Origin: Saprospiraceae bacterium
GTDB taxonomy: Bacteria > Bacteroidota > Bacteroidia > Chitinophagales > Saprospiraceae
Assembly (NCBI GenBank): GCA_016715405.1
Contig: JADKAE010000012.1
Coordinates: 134,957 to 198,956, forward strand
Direction of reading: 5' to 3'
Length of the DNA stretch: 64,000 nucleotides
Position numbers and translations under genes: made by a program. Positions 58,488 through 64,000 of the stretch are shown piece by piece; position 1 is the stretch's first letter, and the number at the start of each line of letters is the position of its first letter. A model generated the notes under the pieces. The model was not told where the DNA came from, did not search any database, and saw nothing but the letters and a program-made list of their open reading frames with translations.

Positions 58488-59977
58488 TTAGTCGTCTGCG
58501 GGTCTAAACTGGTAGTCCTGGAATTTCAGGATATGGATGAAAGAATTTTCATACTGTTCAATCTGGTAGCGGTCGCTGCCGGCTGCATTGGCTTTCATCA
58601 CGGGCTGAAAATCAAACCGGGTTTGCAGTCCGGTGTATGCGTTGCGGTCAAAAGATCGCTGAAATTTGCTACCGTACTTGTGCAACATACGCCCAAAATA
58701 CAAGGTAACATCGTAGCCCAGGAAGGACTCCTCCACCGGCACCGCGCCAAACCGGTCAAAATATTGACGTTTAAACGATTGTACGTCAACAGATATAGGA
58801 TCGATATACGAACTGGCGCTGATATGTATGTGTAGTTTTTCGTAATAAGAAAAATCTATTTTGTCAAAAGTTATCCATTGCGGCATACCGTATACTACGA
58901 CAAAACTTTCAGGGCTTTTCGATAATTCAATTTTTCTGAGCAGGGCGTAGATAAAAGTTTCGTCTGACCAGGAGGGGACGATAAAGACGGCCGTATCCCT
59001 AACGATACAAAAGGCATTACGTTCAACTGGTTGAAATTGGCGGATTCATCCCTGATGATAAACTCGCGCAGCGGAATCGTTACGCGGTTGTTCATTTCCT
59101 GCTTGTATTCGTCGTGAAAATATTGCAGTCTGGCGCGCTCGGCCGGTACATCCTTACTTACGAGCACGATATTTTCGGGCCCGTATGAACGCAAGGCGTG
59201 ACGCATGATCGTCTTGCAATGCGCTTCCAAAGTTGGGTTGACCTGTATGTAGTTCGGATTATCGGTAGAAACACCAGTAGCGGCTGTAAACGGAGACACC
59301 AGCACAATATCCTGCTCCTTAGCCAGTTGGGCCATGATAGCTACATTATTTCGGCGGTATGGTCCGATGATCAGATGCGCATTTCGGAGGTCGGTGTTGG
59401 TACGCGCCAGCGCGGTGCAGGTCTCTTCGGAGGCTTTGGTGTCAATGACGGACACATTGAGGTTGACGCCTTCATCATTCAGCACATCGAGTGCCAGGCG
59501 GGCGCCGCTATAAAAATTAAGCGCCCAGGCCGAGTTTTCAGGTAGGGTGCTATTACTACCCGACGACAAATTCATCTTGTCGGTTAAAAAAGGCAGCAGA
59601 ATAGCCACATTATAGGAAGAAAAGAATTCCGAACCGGTATTTCTATCTACGCTTACGACTTCACCAGGGAGGTCGTTTGGCATCTCCGAAACTGCGGAAG
59701 TAATGGGCGGATAGGTACTGGTGGGAATATCTTTCCAGTTAATCGTATCCATTTTTTCCTGAAGCGCCTCTTCGATCACCACGTAGGTTCCCTTCTCGGG
59801 GTCATATACGCGCCTGCCTTGTATGGGCTCGAGGGTATCGCCCTGGTCGGTTTTTTTCTTGTCGCTTTCCGCTTTTTGGAACATAGCGCAAGAAGTCAAA
59901 CTCCAGCAGGCAATAATGCCCAGGAGTAAGAACTTATTCCCATTCAATAGTTGCCGGTGGCTTCGTGCTGATATCAT
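58488..59977 (-). CDS. PBP1-like periplasmic ligand-binding lipoprotein (frameshifted)
   Basis: The N-terminus NKFLLLGIIACWSLTSC has a lipobox; a TTG at 59947 is an alternative start that would reduce the overlap with guaA. From about residue 115 it has a type I periplasmic-binding fold: YNVAILLPFLTDKMNLSSG, ALDVLNDEGVNLNVSVIDTK, HLIIGPYRRNNVAIMAQLA and IVLVSPFTAATGVSTDNPNY. An indel near 58960 shifts the frame to a segment ending VVVYGMPQWITFDKIDFS. No ABC permease is near, so transport is unproven; Bacteroidota have similar orphan proteins. It is the gene after guaA. Confidence 0.82.
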
Positions 59978-61475
59978 AAACTACCCGATTAATCCCTTTA
60001 ACATTATTAATTATATCGCTGGACACCTGCGCCAGGAATTCGTGAGGAAGGTGGCTCCACTCTGCCGTCATTCCGTCGGTAGAACTCACTGCTCGCAGGG
60101 CTATCGCCTGCTCGTAAGTGCGCTCGTCGCCCATCACGCCTACAGAATGTATCGGCAGCAAAATGGCGCCGGCCTGCCAGACCTGGTCGTATAGGCCGGA
60201 TTTTTTGAGATGTCCGATATAAATGGCGTCGGCTTCCTGCAGCAGCGCCACTTTTTCCGGCGTGATATCGCCCAAAATCCGGATTCCAAGTCCGGGGCCG
60301 GGAAACGGATGGCGGCCCAATATTTCTTTGGGGATTTGCAGCGCCTGCCCTACCCTTCTCACCTCGTCTTTAAACAGCATGCGCAATGGCTCCACGATCT
60401 TAAGCTTGAGTATGTCCGGTAAGCCCCCAACATTATGGTGTGATTTGATCATAGCAGATGGCCCGTGCACGGAAATCGACTCAATGACGTCGGGATATAT
60501 CGTACCCTGGCCCAGCCAATCGATTTGCCGGTGGCGGGAAGCTTCTTCTTCAAAAACCTCAATAAAAACACGGCCGATGATCTTTCTTTTCAACTCCGGG
60601 TTGGTCACTCCGGCCAGTTCATTCCAGAATCGCTGCCGGGCATCTACGCCTACCACATTCAGTCCCAGTACTTTATAGCCATTCAGGACTTCTTCGTATT
60701 CATTTTTGCGCAGCAGGCCGTTATCTACAAAAAAACATTCCAGGCGGTCGCCGATAGCCCGGTCGAGTAAAACGGCGGCCACCGTAGAGTCGACGCCTCC
60801 GGAGAGCCCCATCAGCACGCGATCGGGGCCGATTTTGGCCTTTAATTCTTCCACCGTGTGCTCTACAAAAGAAGCCGGCGTCCAGTCGGCGTGGCAACCT
60901 GCGATATCAATCAGGAAATTTTTTAGCAAAGTAGCCCCGTCGATACTGTGGGTTACTTCGGGGTGAAATTGCAGGCAATAGACTGGTTGCGCAAATACGC
61001 CTTCCTGGGCTTTGAACGCAGCTACGTCGATACTATCGGTGCCTGCGATGAGTTCAAATTGATCGGGGATAGCCATGATGGTATCGCCGTGCGACATCCA
61101 CACCTGCGAACCCTGGTTGATGCCGGCAAACAGCGCATCGGGGCGGTACATGCGCTGTAAGAGCGCTTTGCCGTACTCCCTTTTCAGCGAACGCTGTACC
61201 TCACCGCCATAGTGCTGTGCGATAAGCTGTGCACCGTAGCACACGCCCAATACGGGAACCTTGCCCACCAGTTTGTCGAGTTCGATTTTAAGCGCGTGTG
61301 GATCGGTAACAGAAAAGGGACTGCCCGAAAGAATCACTGCTTTGATAGAAGCATCGATTTCAGGCATATGGTTGTAGGGCAGGATTTCGCTGTAGATATT
61401 CAATTCGCGAACTCTCCTGGCAATCAGTTGCGTATACTGTGATCCAAAATCTAATATGATAACCTTTTCCGTCAT
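59934..61475 (-). CDS. guaA: GMP synthase (glutamine-hydrolysing)
   Basis: GuaA aminates XMP to GMP. The N-terminal class I amidotransferase has the nucleophile in LGVCYGAQLIAQHYGG and the His/Glu in CLQFHPEVTHS. The PP-loop is VLMGLSGGVDSTVAAVLLD, and the C-terminal dimerisation domain contains GRHPFPGPGLGIRILG and RVVYDISTKPPATIEWE. At 513 residues it is standard and intact. It lies 16 bp after the nusB fusion and overlaps the start of the PBP1-like gene. Confidence 0.96.
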   Translation of the reverse strand: MTEKVIILDFGSQYTQLIARRVRELNIYSEILPYNHMPEIDASIKAVILSGSPFSVTDPHALKIELDKLVGKVPVLGVCYGAQLIAQHYGGEVQRSLKREYGKALLQRMYRPDALFAGINQGSQVWMSHGDTIMAIPDQFELIAGTDSIDVAAFKAQEGVFAQPVYCLQFHPEVTHSIDGATLLKNFLIDIAGCHADWTPASFVEHTVEELKAKIGPDRVLMGLSGGVDSTVAAVLLDRAIGDRLECFFVDNGLLRKNEYEEVLNGYKVLGLNVVGVDARQRFWNELAGVTNPELKRKIIGRVFIEVFEEEASRHRQIDWLGQGTIYPDVIESISVHGPSAMIKSHHNVGGLPDILKLKIVEPLRMLFKDEVRRVGQALQIPKEILGRHPFPGPGLGIRILGDITPEKVALLQEADAIYIGHLKKSGLYDQVWQAGAILLPIHSVGVMGDERTYEQAIALRAVSSTDGMTAEWSHLPHEFLAQVSSDIINNVKGINRVVYDISTKPPATIEWE

Positions 61476-61491
61476 AGTTTAGCCTCCTGTG

Positions 61492-63799
61492 CTATTCGTC
61501 AACGAGCCCGCGGCCTTCCTTGTTGATTTTGCCTTCGCTTTGCAGCTTTTTCATCAGCCTGTCAAGGATGCCGTTAATAAAATCCTTGCTTTTTTCGGTG
61601 CTATACATTTTGGAGATCTCCACAAATTCATTGAGGGTAACCTTCGTAGGAATCGTAGGAAAACTCATCAACTCGCACAGCGCCATTTTTAGAAGAATCA
61701 TATCGATAATAGCCACCCGTTCTGCGTCCCAGTTTTTCAAAGTGGGCTCAATCATTTCGAGTAGCTTATCGTCTTCGCGGATAACCTGTGAAAGCAATTG
61801 TTCTCCGAATTCGCGCACCGTCTCATCGGCGGGGCGATAGCTTTCGAAAAAATTGGCTTCTACCGGCAGGGCTTTCACCGTTTTCTTGAGTGCGCCGACA
61901 ATCAGGGATTCATCATCCACCCAAAGCGGATATTGATCCTCGATAAACTCGTTAAACATTTCGCTCTGCTGGCATTGCTTAAAAAGCGCCAGCAGTACGT
62001 TGCGATGGTCTTCGTCTGTGCTGTTTTCCTGATAAACGTACTGCTTGTAATCTTCGGTTTTGGAAAATTCGGTATAAAAATGACGTATCGCGTCATCGTC
62101 CGTCTTTTTATCCATCTTGTAAGCCCGAAAAAGTCTGTTAAGACCGTCGTTGTTAATCAGCGAAGCGATACATGGGTTATCGCTCAATTTTGCCGTAAAA
62201 CGCTTGTCATCGTCAGAGGGTAATAATTTTGACAATCGCTTGGTAGCATCCTGTTTCGCAAATTCGGCAATCCGGATCAGCACGTAGAGCGTAAACAAAT
62301 ACAGCTCGAAGGATTTTCGCACATAGTCGCGATACTGGTGCAGGACTCCATCCAGGTTCAATCGCTTGTAATGCCAGTTCCAAACCACCTGTCCATTTTT
62401 CATCAATACTACCCCCGGGTTAGAGCGGATAATAGTTTTGAGTAGAATATCGTCGGCCATATAAATGGGTTGCGACATGCCGAGGGCGCTTTTGAAGTCG
62501 TTCAAACGCGCTTCATCAGTGTATGCAGTAATCACGTAGGCTTTGTAGCCTTCTTTTTGCGCGGCATCCAAAACCGGTACGACGGCCTTTTTCCATTTGG
62601 CCAGGTAATCTTCGTCCCATTGGTATTGGGTATAAGCCACTTCTTTGTTCTGTGTGCCGGTAATCCGCTTTTGAAGGTATGCGGTATCGGCGGTTCTTAT
62701 GGTATCAATGGCAAAAAGCGTATCTACCACCGTCTTTTTAGCCGGCGATTCGGTGCCGTAGAATTTATAGGCGATTACCATGAAGCTATAGTTGGAATCG
62801 CGGAGGATAGCTTCTGTAACATCACTGCCGGTTACATCGCTTACTTCGAAGTCGCTGATCTTGGTGCGCGGAATAGCCGGCTCGGATTTTATTTGCTCGT
62901 ACTCCCACTCTTCTGTGGGGTATTGCTGGATCTTTTGCAGGAATTCAGCGTAGGGAACTTCTACTACTTCGCCAGTTTTTTTATTTGTCAATTCATAAGC
63001 TACGATCTCCACGGCATTCTCTGCCTCAGATTCTTTATCTTTTTGCTGCGCAATATTCACACCGCGCTTAAACGGACGGAAATCGATATCTGGAAGATCC
63101 CAAACATAGTTGCTGAGGCAATAATAAGTCAGCACAACGATGCTGAGCGCTGTAATGGTGAGCCTGGTGCCGGGACGGTACAACTGGTGCATATCCCGGT
63201 GGCGCCATACGAACAATAAAGCCGGAACCAACAACACGATATCTTTTAAGAAGGATACGCCGGTTTCAGCTTCAAAAAATCGCCAAAACAACCGCAGTCG
63301 GTAACCTTCATATTGGTTTCAAGCATACGGTCCCCATTTAGCGAATTGGAAAAAATTAACCTTTTTCCGGTACATAACCGGTGAGATAGGTAAAGCCGGT
63401 AAGAAAGGCAAAAAATACCAGGAGCAGCAGGAAAGCCCAGGCCGTCAATTTACGGTAGGCCCCAATAAGCAGCATAATGCCCAGCACTATTTCAAACACG
63501 ATCATTACCACCGAGACGGTAGAAGATACGTTTGAAAGTTTGGGAAAGATAGGCGCAATAAACGAGAACCAGGTGCCGGCAAATGTAGTCTCAAATTCGG
63601 CAAAGTATTGTTCCATCTTGTATGCCGTACCCAGCGGGTCCACGGCTTTTACGGCGCCCGAAAACACAAAAAGCGCTCCCGTAAAATACTGAAGAAACGT
63701 GATGACCCAGTTGCGGACTTTCACGCCGGTAACTCCGGATATTACACAAAACAAGACCGCTGCAATGGCGATATAGAGGGATAATGTGAAAATGGTCAT
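61492..63799 (-). CDS. DoxX-like (BT_3928-type) membrane protein fused to NusB
   Basis: From ATG 63799 the N-terminus is a four-helix DoxX-like domain (FLQYFTGALFVFSGAVKAVDPLGTAYKMEQ). Two or more indels between 63285 and 63360 shift the frame before FLKDIVLLVPALLFVW. A soluble TlpA-like part follows, ending NGQVVWNWHYKR. Directly in frame, the sequence changes to LNLDGVLHQYRDYVRKSFEL and then the NusB domain (IDMILLKMALCELMSFPTIP, TKVTLNEFVEISKMYSTEKS). NusB is the transcription antitermination factor that binds boxA with S10. The NusB start (its usual RRxxRIKVMQxLY segment) is missing, so the fusion looks like a deletion between two genes. Confidence 0.8.
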
Positions 63800-63810
63800 T
63801 GTAGCTGTGA

Positions 63811-64000
63811 TTAGTTAGTGATGCCTGATGTAGTGGTTTCATCCAATTTGATCAGCGCAAATATAGCATAGTTGATGATATCCATGTAATTAGGCCCTGC
63901 TCCTTCCGAAACAAGCGTGGCGCCTTTGTTGTCTTCGATTTGTTTGATGCGCAGGAGTTTGGTCAATATCAGGTCGGTCATTGAGCTTACGCGCATTTCC
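63811..64000 (-). CDS. DUF1599-domain protein, C-terminal part (5' end outside window)
   Basis: The frame stays open to the edge of the window. The visible residues include MTDLILTKLLRIKQIEDNKG and SEGAGPNYMDIINYAIFALI, which is the end of the DUF1599 fold, a family linked with nucleotide modification or nucleoside metabolism. The full protein is usually about 180 residues. It lies 11 bp before the DoxX-like/NusB gene on the same strand, so it is probably the first known member of the DUF1599-DoxX-NusB-GuaA operon. Confidence 0.75.
   Translation of the reverse strand, partial: EMRVSSMTDLILTKLLRIKQIEDNKGATLVSEGAGPNYMDIINYAIFALIKLDETTTSGITN

Overview
This 64 kb window looks like a chromosomal piece of a Bacteroidota genome, most likely of the Saprospiraceae type. 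The evidence is type IX secretion (T9SS) parts and cargo (PorP/SprF, a PorE-like TPR/beta-propeller/OmpA protein, a PorV-like barrel, C-terminal sorting domains), promoters of the Bacteroidetes form TTG-N19-TAnnTTTG, menaquinone synthesis by the futalosine route, the carboxynorspermidine polyamine route, and a dockerin-like tail of the kind common in Saprospiraceae secreted proteins. The family assignment is inference. I recognised no rRNA, tRNA, CRISPR array, prophage or insertion sequence.

Layout. 1-3.5 kb: end of a propeller protein, then the three-gene proton-translocating transhydrogenase operon. 3.5-7.6 kb (minus): a repeat-rich T9SS cargo gene, then an operon of a NYN/cold-shock protein, hemD and a lipoprotein. 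7.7-13.7 kb: gyrA, a TPR protein, a CPD photolyase and coaE. 13.9-17.1 kb: porP/sprF and a PorE-like gene separated by a 162 bp palindrome. 17.1-19.3 kb (minus): LptF/G permease and PAP2 phosphatase. 19.5-21.6 kb: ECF sigma factor, putative anti-sigma protein and two DUF4252 proteins. 21.6-23.6 kb (minus): pepP and a bifunctional-nuclease-family gene. 23.8-30.4 kb: tricorn-like protease, carboxynorspermidine synthase and decarboxylase, prmC. 30.3-35.4 kb (minus): porV-like gene and mqnB, GH1 glycosidase, PD40 lipoprotein, secreted redoxin with dockerin-like tail. 35.4-39.8 kb: lipB, a small conserved gene, an acyl-CoA thioesterase and a large Asp-box propeller protein. 39.8-43.3 kb (minus): ffh, flippase and MBL hydrolase operon. 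43.5-49.9 kb: OmpA-like gene, tandem HhH gene, yidC, nuclease, HerA-like ATPase. 49.9-53.3 kb: thioredoxin-like gene, ribD, AP2 gene, mnmD, micro-lipoprotein. 53.4-57.8 kb: pdhB, a 700 bp gene-poor stretch with a nested palindrome, glucosaminidase, broken GlcNAc kinase, pfkA. 57.8-64 kb (minus): DUF1599 end, DoxX-like/NusB fusion, guaA, a PBP1-like lipoprotein and a TrmH-family methyltransferase.

The most important quality point is that roughly twenty genes, including gyrA, pntA, pntB, yidC and lptF/G, are interrupted by single-base indels, and the protein continues in another frame each time. Many indels fall in short homopolymers. This is best explained by uncorrected long-read errors, so such genes are listed as one locus each. 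Two changes look larger than single-base errors: an internal deletion in the GlcNAc kinase and an in-frame DoxX-like/NusB fusion.

I found no clearly new multi-gene system. The leads worth following are the nested palindrome at 55.0 kb, the palindrome inside the porP/porE locus, the ECF/DUF4252 module, the tandem-OmpA plus tandem-HhH pair, the NYN-CSD protein, the redoxin-dockerin protein and the AP2/HNH-like protein that lacks its expected histidine.
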